DNA from: CAIVAT01 sp037133475
GTDB taxonomy: Bacteria > Bacteroidota > Bacteroidia > Bacteroidales > FEN-979
DNA length: 64,000 nt
Direction of reading: 5' to 3'
Assembly (NCBI GenBank): GCA_037133475.1
Contig: JBAXOB010000004.1
Coordinates: forward strand, 62,001-126,000
Shown here: positions 8,969 through 15,185 of the stretch, piece by piece
Layout of the letters: every line of letters starts with the position of its first letter
Position numbering within the stretch: the stretch's first letter is position 1
Notes under the pieces: generated by a model
Databases searched by the model: none
The model's input: only the letters and a program-made list of their open reading frames with translations
Told to the model about the DNA's origin: nothing
Translations under genes and position numbers: made by a program

Positions 8969-9991
8969 TCAGAAAAGCTTTTCCTGTGCTCCCGTTTTCA
9001 GTTTCCCAAGGTGTTTATAGGCCTGTTCGGTGGCCTCCCTGCCGCGCGGGGTCCGCATGAGGTAACCCTCCTGGATGAGAAAGGGTTCGTAAACCTCCTC
9101 GATCGTACCGGAATCTTCCGAAACGGCAGTGGCAATGGTACCCAGGCCAACAGGGCCTCCCTTGAATTTATCGATGATGGTGAGCAGGATCTTGTTATCC
9201 ATCTCGTCGAGCCCGTTTTTATCGACATTCAGGGCTGAGAGTGCGTACTGGCTGATCTTCAGGTCGATCCTGCCATCACCTTTGATCTGGGCAAAATCGC
9301 GCACCCGCCTCAGCAGCATGTTGGCGATACGGGGCGTGCCGCGGCTGCGGCGGGCAATTTCGGCGGTGGCAGCAGGGTCGATGGGCACGCCGAGGATTTC
9401 GGCCGACCGTTTGATGATCTGGTCGAGGGTCCCCGACTGGTAATAGTTGAGCCGCGAGTTGATCCCGAAGCGCGAACGCAGCGGTGCCGTAAGCAAGCCC
9501 GAACGGGTGGTGGCTCCGACGAGCGTGAAGGGATTCAGTTTGATCTGGATGCTCCGGGCATTCGGCCCGCTTTCAAGCATGATATCGATTTTGTAATCCT
9601 CCATGGCTGAATAGAGATACTCTTCAACAACAGGCGACAGCCTGTGAATCTCGTCGATGAACAGTACATCGTTGGGTTCCAGCCCCGTCAGCAGCCCTGC
9701 CAGGTCGCCGGGTTTGTCGAGCACCGGGCCCGATGTGACCCGCATATTGACATTCAACTCGTTGGCAATGATATGGGCTAGCGTTGTCTTCCCCAGGCCC
9801 GGCGGGCCGTGCAGCAAAACGTGGTCAAGGGCCTCGCTCCGCTGCCGGGCAGCCTGAACGAAAATTTTCAGGTTCTCGACAATTGCCTCCTGCCCCGTAA
9901 ATTCCATAAATACGCCGGGGCGCAGGGCTTTTTCAATCTCTTTATCGGCCGGGTTCAGCAGTTTTCCGTTGGGATCCAGGTTTTCATTCAT
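8969..9991 (-). CDS. ruvB: Holliday junction branch migration helicase RuvB
   Basis: The AAA+ motor of the RuvAB complex that moves Holliday junctions. The 340-residue protein has Walker A HGPPGLGKTTLAH (Lys68), Walker B LFIDEIHRLS, sensor 1 GATTRSGLL, the arginine-finger region LRSRFGI and the C-terminal winged helix ending in PRGREATEQAYKHLG. Length and order match the family. A TACTTTTG box on the minus strand at 9997-10004 would start transcription almost at the ATG, implying a leaderless or very short-leader mRNA. queG follows 22 bp downstream. Confidence 0.97.
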   Translation of the reverse strand: MNENLDPNGKLLNPADKEIEKALRPGVFMEFTGQEAIVENLKIFVQAARQRSEALDHVLLHGPPGLGKTTLAHIIANELNVNMRVTSGPVLDKPGDLAGLLTGLEPNDVLFIDEIHRLSPVVEEYLYSAMEDYKIDIMLESGPNARSIQIKLNPFTLVGATTRSGLLTAPLRSRFGINSRLNYYQSGTLDQIIKRSAEILGVPIDPAATAEIARRSRGTPRIANMLLRRVRDFAQIKGDGRIDLKISQYALSALNVDKNGLDEMDNKILLTIIDKFKGGPVGLGTIATAVSEDSGTIEEVYEPFLIQEGYLMRTPRGREATEQAYKHLGKLKTGAQEKLF

Positions 9992-9996
9992 CCTTA

Positions 9997-10004
9997 CAAA
10001 AGTA
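9997..10004 (-). promoter_or_regulatory. -7 promoter box for ruvB
   Basis: The minus-strand sequence TACTTTTG matches the Bacteroidota -7 consensus TAnnTTTG, 6 bp before the ruvB ATG. No clear TTG lies at the -33 spacing. Confidence 0.45.
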
Positions 10005-10078
10005 AATTATTTTCAGAAATTTCATTTGTAAATTAATTTTCCTATTTTTACCTAATCTTTTTTCAAACCTGTCTGATC

Positions 10079-10921
10079 ATGCAACCAATCATTGTAGCTG
10101 TTGACTTCTCGAACACCTCCGTACATGCTGTCGAATATGCCATTTCAATGGCTAACCGGATGAGGTCGGATGTATATATGATCTGGGTGGACAAACTCCT
10201 GCCGCAGGAGTCGGTCTATCCCGACACCTCCAATGAAAACAGGAATGAGGCAAAAAAGAGGTTCGAGGAACTGATAGACCAATACGGTAAAAAGCTGAAC
10301 AAGGGGCTTACGCTGGATTATAAACTCAAGAAAGGCAGGATTTACCGTGAAGTTGACAACCTGGCCAGGCAACTGGAAGCGGGCCTTATCGTGACGGGTG
10401 CGCATGGGATTTCCGGCTATGAGGAATACTGGATCGGCAGCAATGCCTATAAAATTGTCACCTATACCACTTGCCCGGTGATCACGGTAAGGCATGATTT
10501 CAAGATCCCCGATACTCTTGAACGGATTATGGTACCCATGGACGGATCCAACGAAACCCTTCACAAGATCCCCTTCATTGTTACGCTGGCATCGCTTTTC
10601 GATTCGGAGGTACATATCGTCACCACCCACAACAGCCACCTGAAGTCGATCCAGCGTATCACTGAAAAATTTGCCCAAACGGCCGTCGCCTATATTAAAA
10701 GCCATAAAGTTAGCGTTGTCGAGAACAGCATCATCTCAAATGATCTCACAAAATCGGTGATCGACTATGCAACGGGTGCTCATACCGATCTTATCGCAAT
10801 CATGACGGAACAGGAGACACCTGTCAATATATTGCTGGGAGCACAGGCGCAGCAGCTGATCAACCAGTCGCAGATCCCGGTATTGAGTATTCATCCTCAG
10901 GAAAAGTTTACCTTGATATAG
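10079..10921 (+). CDS. Universal stress protein, tandem UspA domains
   Basis: A 280-residue cytoplasmic protein with two UspA folds. The first domain carries the ATP-binding pattern G-2x-G-9x-G-S (GAHGISGYEEYWIGS, about residues 117-131), so ATP binding is expected. The second domain (from about residue 150, RIMVPMDGSNET) lacks this pattern. It is the first gene of a three-gene unit: the SPOR-protein gene begins one base after its stop, and a second, clearly paralogous Usp gene follows. A TATTTTTA promoter-like box precedes it, in the short divergent spacer shared with ruvB. Confidence 0.9.
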   Translation: MQPIIVAVDFSNTSVHAVEYAISMANRMRSDVYMIWVDKLLPQESVYPDTSNENRNEAKKRFEELIDQYGKKLNKGLTLDYKLKKGRIYREVDNLARQLEAGLIVTGAHGISGYEEYWIGSNAYKIVTYTTCPVITVRHDFKIPDTLERIMVPMDGSNETLHKIPFIVTLASLFDSEVHIVTTHNSHLKSIQRITEKFAQTAVAYIKSHKVSVVENSIISNDLTKSVIDYATGAHTDLIAIMTEQETPVNILLGAQAQQLINQSQIPVLSIHPQEKFTLI

Positions 10922-10922
10922 C

Positions 10923-11348
10923 ATGAACCTTTACCCAAAATATGGCCTGTTTCTCTGCTTTCTGATGTTGCCGGCGATGATCATGGCCCAGCATACAGAT
11001 TCGGCTGGCGGAAAAACAGAAGTTATCCGCGATCAACGGGTCGATATCCTGGTGAACAAGCATATCCAGGTAAACCAGGCCATCAGGACCATGGACGGAT
11101 TCAGGATCCAGCTGTTTTCCGACTCCGGCAACAATTCAAAAACCAAGGCGCAGGCGGCACACGACGAGTTCCAGTCCAAACACCCGGGGGTGGGGGTCTA
11201 CCTGACCTTTAAATCGCCCAATTACCAGGTCCGCGTTGGTGATTTCCGCACCAGGCTTGATGCGCAACGGTTTCTCAATGAAATTTCAGCAGATTATTCG
11301 AGTGCCTTTATTATTACCGATCATATCAATTTACCCAAAACAGAATAA
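10923..11348 (+). CDS. Secreted SPOR-domain protein
   Basis: A 141-residue protein with an N-terminal signal peptide (LFLCFLMLPAMIMAQ). Its C-terminal ~75 residues look like a SPOR domain, which binds denuded peptidoglycan: GFRIQLFSDSG as strand 1, then YLTFKSPNYQVRVGDF and RLDAQRFLNEI. It lies between two universal stress protein genes, one base after the first and 16 bp before the second, so the three are very probably one transcript. The pairing of an envelope-binding protein with cytoplasmic Usp proteins is unusual. Confidence 0.82.
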   Translation: MNLYPKYGLFLCFLMLPAMIMAQHTDSAGGKTEVIRDQRVDILVNKHIQVNQAIRTMDGFRIQLFSDSGNNSKTKAQAAHDEFQSKHPGVGVYLTFKSPNYQVRVGDFRTRLDAQRFLNEISADYSSAFIITDHINLPKTE

Positions 11349-11364
11349 CCTAAACCCAGCGGAT

Positions 11365-12216
11365 ATGAATAAGATAATCGTTGCCATTGATTTTTCAGAT
11401 TGTTCTATCAATGCTTTTCTCCATGCCCTTTCGGTTGCAGAACACTGCGACGGGGAGCTCGTCCTGCTCTGGGTTGCCAAAGCCGCCGGCGAAAAGGAGA
11501 AGTATGTCGAAGGCGTGAAGGATGCTTCGAAAGATGTTCAGGATGCGTTTGAAGACCTGATTTCAAAATATCAGCCTGAACATCCCTCCGTGAAGATCTC
11601 CTGGAAAATAAGGAAGGGGAAGATATATACCGAGGTCACCGAGGAGGCAAGAGCCCAGAAAGCGATGTTAATTGTTACCGGGACCCACGGTGCATCGGGG
11701 TTCGAGGAGTTCTGGATCGGCAGCAACGCCAACAAGATCGTTTCGGCAAGTACCTGCCCGGTCATTACCATCCGGGGCGGAATCAATGTAACCCGTCCGC
11801 TGATGAAGATCGTATTACCCATCGACAGCGCCGAGGAGACGCGTCAAAAGGCCTCCTTCACCGGTTTTATCGCCAAACGACATAATGCTGAAGTCTATGT
11901 TCTCAGGCTGTACACCTCGAAAATAAAAGCCATGCGGCACAATGTTGATCTATACTGTGCCCAGGTGACGCGCCATTTTGAAGAGGAGAAGATCAAGCAC
12001 CAGGTTGCCCACATGGATTGTGTCAACATTTCGGACGCAACCATCGAATATGCCAAAAAGATCGATGCCAACCTGATCGCGGTGATGACAGAACAGGAGA
12101 CCACCACGGCCAATATCTTCCTTGGACCTTACGCGCACCAGATCGTGAACCACTCCCCGATCCCGGTGCTGAGCATCCATCCCAAAGATACGCTGGCGAC
12201 AGGCCAGGGGTTTTAA
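11365..12216 (+). CDS. Universal stress protein, tandem UspA domains (paralogue)
   Basis: A 283-residue two-domain Usp, similar throughout to the 10079-10921 product: compare GTHGASGFEEFWIGSNANK with GAHGISGYEEYWIGSNAYK. The ATP motif G-2x-G-9x-G-S is intact in domain 1 and absent in domain 2, as in the paralogue. The frame is open further upstream, to 11236, but that stretch overlaps the SPOR gene. The ATG at 11365 aligns with the other Usp N-terminus (MNKIIVAIDFSD against MQPIIVAVDFSN). The two Usp genes look like a tandem duplication separated by the SPOR gene. Confidence 0.92.
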   Translation: MNKIIVAIDFSDCSINAFLHALSVAEHCDGELVLLWVAKAAGEKEKYVEGVKDASKDVQDAFEDLISKYQPEHPSVKISWKIRKGKIYTEVTEEARAQKAMLIVTGTHGASGFEEFWIGSNANKIVSASTCPVITIRGGINVTRPLMKIVLPIDSAEETRQKASFTGFIAKRHNAEVYVLRLYTSKIKAMRHNVDLYCAQVTRHFEEEKIKHQVAHMDCVNISDATIEYAKKIDANLIAVMTEQETTTANIFLGPYAHQIVNHSPIPVLSIHPKDTLATGQGF

Positions 12217-12222
12217 AGGGTA

Positions 12223-12244
12223 ACGCGCGACCTGCGTCGCGCGT
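12223..12244. terminator. GC-rich hairpin between convergent genes
   Basis: A perfect 9-bp stem, ACGCGCGAC / GTCGCGCGT, with a CTGC loop sits between the convergent usp and fba genes. No U-tract follows on either strand, so it is either a weak bidirectional terminator or an intergenic palindromic element. Confidence 0.5.
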
Positions 12245-12257
12245 CACACTTCAGGGT

Positions 12258-13337
12258 TTAATACCTGTCAATGCAATTCAGATCCTTAAAGGCCACCTTC
12301 AGTCTTTCGACCACCGATTTTTCGCCTTCGCGCAACCATGCCCGCGGATCGTAGAACTTCTTGTTGGGTTTGTCGTCGCCGTCGGGATTGCCGATCTGGC
12401 CCTGGAGGTACCCTTCGTTTTTCTTGTAAAAGTTGAGAATTCCTTCCCAGAAGGCCCACTGGGTATCGGTGTCGATATTCATCTTCACCACGCCATAACC
12501 CAGCGCTTCGGCGATTTTTTCGGGTTCGGAGCCCGATCCGCCATGAAATACGAAGTTGACAGGATTGGGGCCCGTGTTGTATTTCTGCTGGATAAACAAC
12601 TGCGAGTTGTGCAGGATTACCGGCTCGAGCCGAACATTACCCGGCTTGTAAACGCCGTGAACATTACCGAATGAGGCGGCAATGGTGAAGTCGGGGCTTA
12701 CGCTGAGCAGGGTTTCATAGGCATGGGCAACGTGTTCGGGCTGTGTATAGAGGCGCGAACTGTCGATGCCGGTATTGTCAACGCCATCTTCTTCGCCGCC
12801 GGTAACGCCCAGTTCGATTTCGAGGGTCATGCCGATCTTGCACATGCGTTCGAGATAGCGCTTGCAGATATCGATATTTTCTTCCAGCGGCTCTTCCGAC
12901 AGGTCGAGCATATGGGAGCTGAACAGCGGCTTGCCGTATTTGGCAAAATATTTTTCGCCGGCATCCAGCAAGCCATCGATCCAGGGCAGGAGTTTCTTGG
13001 CTGCATGGTCGGTATGGACGATAACGGGGATGCCATACATTTCGGCCATTTCATGAATGTGCATGGCCCCGGCGATACTGCCTTTGATGGCAGCGCGTTC
13101 CTGGTCGTTTTTCAGTGATTTGCCGGCATAAAAGATGCCGCCGCCGTTGGAGAACTGGATGATCACGGGCGAATTGACTGCTTTTGCAGCTTCCATCACG
13201 GCATTGACCGAGTCGGTCCCGATGGCGTTCACGGCGGGCAGGGCAAAGCGGTTTGCCTTGGCAATGCGGAAAATTTCCCTTACGGCATCGCCTGTAGCAA
13301 CGCCGGGGGCGACTTTATCTCTGATTTTTTCTGACAT
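12258..13337 (-). CDS. fbaA: Class II fructose-1,6-bisphosphate aldolase
   Basis: Zn-dependent aldolase of glycolysis and gluconeogenesis, splitting fructose-1,6-bisphosphate into two triose phosphates. The Zn-ligand segment VIVHTDHAAKKLLPW, the second His in ASFGNVHGVY, the third in VFHGGSGS and the phosphate loop NIDTDTQWAFW are all present. The 13337 start gives 359 residues, the length of the E. coli FbaA subgroup. A TAACTTTG promoter box at 13365-13372 places the transcript start after the alternative ATG at 13382, excluding that start. Confidence 0.96.
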   Translation of the reverse strand: MSEKIRDKVAPGVATGDAVREIFRIAKANRFALPAVNAIGTDSVNAVMEAAKAVNSPVIIQFSNGGGIFYAGKSLKNDQERAAIKGSIAGAMHIHEMAEMYGIPVIVHTDHAAKKLLPWIDGLLDAGEKYFAKYGKPLFSSHMLDLSEEPLEENIDICKRYLERMCKIGMTLEIELGVTGGEEDGVDNTGIDSSRLYTQPEHVAHAYETLLSVSPDFTIAASFGNVHGVYKPGNVRLEPVILHNSQLFIQQKYNTGPNPVNFVFHGGSGSEPEKIAEALGYGVVKMNIDTDTQWAFWEGILNFYKKNEGYLQGQIGNPDGDDKPNKKFYDPRAWLREGEKSVVERLKVAFKDLNCIDRY

Positions 13338-13364
13338 ATGGTTGAAGATTGATTTTTCGAGGTG

Positions 13365-13372
13365 CAAAGTTA
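13365..13372 (-). promoter_or_regulatory. -7 promoter box for fba
   Basis: Minus-strand TAACTTTG, a full match to TAnnTTTG, about 28 bp before the aldolase ATG. No clear TTG at -33. Confidence 0.6.
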
Positions 13373-13426
13373 GGAAAGTCATCGGTGAAAAAGGCCGGTC
13401 GGCGAAAATAATCCGGGAAAAGTTGT

Positions 13427-13434
13427 TATCTTTG
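13427..13434 (+). promoter_or_regulatory. -7 promoter box for tRNA-Arg
   Basis: TATCTTTG matches TAnnTTTG exactly. It ends 10 bp before the mature 5' end of the tRNA, so the precursor would have a leader of only a few bases. Confidence 0.65.
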
Positions 13435-13444
13435 CGCCCTGATT

Positions 13445-13518
13445 GGCTCCGTAGTTCAATTGGATAGAATGGCAGATTCCGGTTCTGTTGGTTGGGGGTT
13501 CGAGTCCCTTCGGAGTCA
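13445..13518 (+). tRNA. tRNA-Arg, anticodon CCG
   Basis: Folded by hand. The acceptor stem is GGCTCCG / CGGAGTC with one G-T pair and discriminator A. The D stem is GTTC / GAAT, the anticodon stem GCAGA / TCTGT with loop TTCCGGT, giving anticodon CCG (reads CGG). The variable loop is TGGTT and the T arm GGGGG-TTCGAGT-CCCTT. Total length is 74 nt and CCA is not encoded. The gene has its own promoter upstream and a strong terminator at 13533. Its 3' end is repeated imperfectly at 14935-14962. Confidence 0.95.
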
Positions 13519-13522
13519 CTGG
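13495..13522 (+). repeat. Putative attachment site (left), tRNA-Arg 3' end
   Basis: This covers the T-arm and acceptor 3' end of tRNA-Arg plus four bases. It matches 14935-14962 at 23 of 28 positions without gaps, including identical outer blocks GGGGTTC and GGAGTCACTGG with the same 10-nt spacing. This is the pattern left when an element integrates at a tRNA 3' end and restores it. Confidence 0.65.
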
Positions 13523-13532
13523 ATAAATCATT

Positions 13533-13570
13533 AAACCACTGTAAATGAAATATTTACAGTGGTTTTTTCT
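13533..13570 (+). terminator. Rho-independent terminator of tRNA-Arg
   Basis: A perfect 14-bp stem (AAACCACTGTAAAT / ATTTACAGTGGTTT) with a 5-nt GAAAT loop, followed by a T-run. It starts 15 nt after the tRNA. Confidence 0.9.
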
Positions 13571-13575
13571 TTAAT

Positions 13576-13594
13576 TCGTGTCAATATCGTGTCA
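13576..13594 (+). repeat. Direct repeat TCGTGTCA x2, possible recombinase arm sites
   Basis: Two copies of TCGTGTCA begin 11 bp apart (13576 and 13587), inside the inserted DNA close to the putative attachment site. One helical turn of spacing suits a protein-binding array, such as integrase arm sites, but the role is inferred only from position. Confidence 0.35.
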
Positions 13595-13626
13595 TTATTA
13601 TTCTATTTGACTTCACCTTGTTCCCT

Positions 13627-13690
13627 TGCGGTGAAAAAATATGTTTATCGCCGCATATGTGCGGTAAATAATTCGTACATTTACCGCACA
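13627..13690 (+). promoter_or_regulatory. Two tandem palindromic operators upstream of fic
   Basis: The proximal operator is a perfect 12-bp inverted repeat, TGTGCGGTAAAT (13658-13669) and ATTTACCGCACA (13679-13690). A distal, imperfect copy has half-sites TGCGGTGAAAAA (13627-13638) and TTTATCGCCGCA (13644-13655). Measured from the TGCGG cores both palindromes span 29 bp, and they repeat every 33 bp, about three helical turns. A TAnnTTTG-like box (TACATTTAC, near 13676) falls inside the proximal site, so a bound protein would block transcription of fic at 13704. The winged-helix C-terminus of Fic itself is a plausible binder. Confidence 0.65.
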
Positions 13691-13703
13691 ACAGGTTTAG
13701 GTA

Positions 13704-14810
13704 ATGGCAAAATACATTTATGAATATAAGAACTGGACAGATTTTTCGTGGCAGGACAAAGCCATAAATGTCGTATTTGGTGAGGTTCGCCTTATGCAAG
13801 GTAAAATCATAGGGCAAATGAACTCTTTGGGCTTTTCTGCAAAAGAAGAAGCCACGCTTACCGCCTTAACTTTAGACGTAGTAAAATCATCAGAAATAGA
13901 AGGCGAATTGCTCAATTATGAACAGGTACGTTCGTCCATTGCAAGGCGTTTGGGCATCAACACTGCAGGACTCGTATCGAGCAGCCGGCACATCGAAGGC
14001 GTAGTAGAAATGATGCTGGATGCTACCCAACGCTACACCTTGCCTTTAACCGAAAAACGTTTGTTTGGTTGGCACGCAGCACTTTTCCCCACGGGTTATA
14101 GCGGACCATATTTAATTGAAGTGGGACGATACCGCATTGGTGAAATGCAGGTGGTTTCAGGTGCAATGGGCAAAGAAAAAGTGCATTACGAAGCAGTGAA
14201 TCCAAAATTGGTAAAAACGGAAATGGACAGGTTTTTGGATTGGTTCAACAACGATAACCGCCTTGACCCTGTATTAAAAGCAGCCATAGCACACTTTTGG
14301 TTTATCATAATTCACCCCTTTGATGACGGAAACGGCAGAATTGGAAGAGCTCTGACAGATATGTTGCTTGCCCGGGCCGAAGGGAGTAGTGAACGTTTTT
14401 ACAGTATGTCGAGCCAAATATTAGCCGAACGCAATCGATATTATGAAGTATTGCAAAAAGTGCAACATAGTTCAGGCGACATTACCGAATGGCTTGACTG
14501 GTTTTTGCATTGCCTTAAAAATGCGATGCTCACCACCGAAAACATCACACAAAAAATATTGAGCAAAGCTGAGTTTTGGAAATTGCACGAACATACACCC
14601 ATCAATGAACGCCAACGCCTAATACTAAACAAACTCTTGGACGGTTTTGAAGGAAAACTAAAAACCTCAAAATGGGCTAAAATTGTCAAAACCTCTACTG
14701 ACACCGCTTTACGGGACATAAAAGACTTGGTTGAAAAAGGCATCTTGCAACAAACTGATGAAGGAGGACGAAACGCCAGCTACGAATTAGGAGACATTAA
14801 ATCTGAATAA
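13704..14810 (+). CDS. fic: Fic-family AMP transferase with N-terminal inhibitory helix (DUF4172 type)
   Basis: A 368-residue Fic protein predicted to transfer AMP to target proteins. An N-terminal DUF4172-like region carries the autoinhibitory motif (S/T)xxxE(G/N) as SSEIEG (Ser62, Glu66, Gly67), marking a class II Fic held off by its own helix. The catalytic motif HPFDDGNGRIGR begins at His204 and is complete. The last ~75 residues look like a winged helix (ILNKLLDGF..., TDTALRDIKDLVEKGIL), suggesting DNA binding and autoregulation through the palindromes upstream. Codon and base use is AT-richer than the flanks. It is the only gene of the tRNA-linked insertion, with no separate antitoxin. 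Confidence 0.92.
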   Translation: MAKYIYEYKNWTDFSWQDKAINVVFGEVRLMQGKIIGQMNSLGFSAKEEATLTALTLDVVKSSEIEGELLNYEQVRSSIARRLGINTAGLVSSSRHIEGVVEMMLDATQRYTLPLTEKRLFGWHAALFPTGYSGPYLIEVGRYRIGEMQVVSGAMGKEKVHYEAVNPKLVKTEMDRFLDWFNNDNRLDPVLKAAIAHFWFIIIHPFDDGNGRIGRALTDMLLARAEGSSERFYSMSSQILAERNRYYEVLQKVQHSSGDITEWLDWFLHCLKNAMLTTENITQKILSKAEFWKLHEHTPINERQRLILNKLLDGFEGKLKTSKWAKIVKTSTDTALRDIKDLVEKGILQQTDEGGRNASYELGDIKSE

Positions 14811-14934
14811 ACTATTTCTTTCGTGATTTCTCCATTGGATTGCTATTCCACCGCTCGAAATATTTTCCATTCTGATTGAGTATCAAACACCCGCTTATTT
14901 CACTTTAAAAAATTAATGCTCCCCATCGTGTGAA

Positions 14935-14962
14935 GGGGTTCTGTTACCTTTGGAGTCACTGG
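14935..14962 (+). repeat. Putative attachment site (right), decayed tRNA-Arg 3' copy
   Basis: A 28-nt segment matching tRNA-Arg bases 13495-13522 at 23 positions. There is no tRNA body upstream of it, so it is a fragment, not a second gene. Mutations fall in the T loop and stem. Confidence 0.6.
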
Positions 14963-14973
14963 TAAAAATCCGC

Positions 14974-15008
14974 AACGCCTGTATTCGACCTGAGTACAGG
15001 CGTTTTTT
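14974..15008 (+). terminator. Terminator downstream of the tRNA remnant
   Basis: A perfect 10-bp stem AACGCCTGTA / TACAGGCGTT with an 11-nt loop, followed by six T. It begins 11 nt after the tRNA remnant, mirroring the tRNA-terminator spacing at 13533. It could be the ancestral tRNA-Arg terminator. Confidence 0.85.
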
Positions 15009-15138
15009 AATATTGGCGTTCTTTGTGTCCGGATTTTTAATTCTCCGGCTGGAGGTTACATTTTGACTACCTTGAAACACCCGGTTGCCGGGCAACCTGG
15101 AAAGAGAAGGAGAAATACAGCAGGTTATCCAGGTTGAC

Positions 15139-15172
15139 AATCCGGCCGGACGTTACCTTGTCCGGCCGGATT
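15139..15172 (-). terminator. Strong GC hairpin downstream of the DUF1566 gene
   Basis: A perfect 13-bp stem, AATCCGGCCGGAC / GTCCGGCCGGATT, with an 8-nt loop lies 14 bp past the stop of the minus-strand gene. It lacks a U-tract, so it may protect the mRNA 3' end or terminate weakly. Confidence 0.55.
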
Positions 15173-15185
15173 GAAGTTGATTTTC

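Larger units (their letters stand above)
13519..14962 (+). mobile_element. tRNA-Arg-associated mini-island carrying fic (no integrase)
   Basis: About 1.44 kb lies between the intact tRNA 3' end and its degenerate copy at 14935-14962. It holds a terminator, an operator/promoter region and one AT-rich fic gene, whose base composition differs visibly from the GC-richer flanks. The copy has lost tRNA-pairing bases in the T arm. After each copy a hairpin terminator begins 10-11 nt downstream, suggesting the right-hand terminator is the original one of the tRNA. No integrase or other mobility gene remains, so it is a decayed or non-autonomous insertion. Confidence 0.6.
14811..15185. other. Intergenic region with tRNA remnant and stable hairpins
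   Basis: No gene was seen. The stretch holds AT-rich tail sequence of the insertion, the decayed tRNA 3' copy (14935-14962) and a terminator (14974-15008). A 7-bp hairpin GGTTGCC/GGCAACC lies near 15083, and a 13-bp perfect hairpin at 15139-15172 just beyond the stop of the DUF1566 gene. Confidence 0.6.

Noticed and set aside
13581..13817. 78-codon minus-strand frame across the fic promoter
   Set aside because: It overlaps the operators and the start of the strongly supported fic gene.
14935..14962. A second tRNA-Arg gene
   Set aside because: Only the 3' third is similar; no D arm or anticodon arm precedes it.
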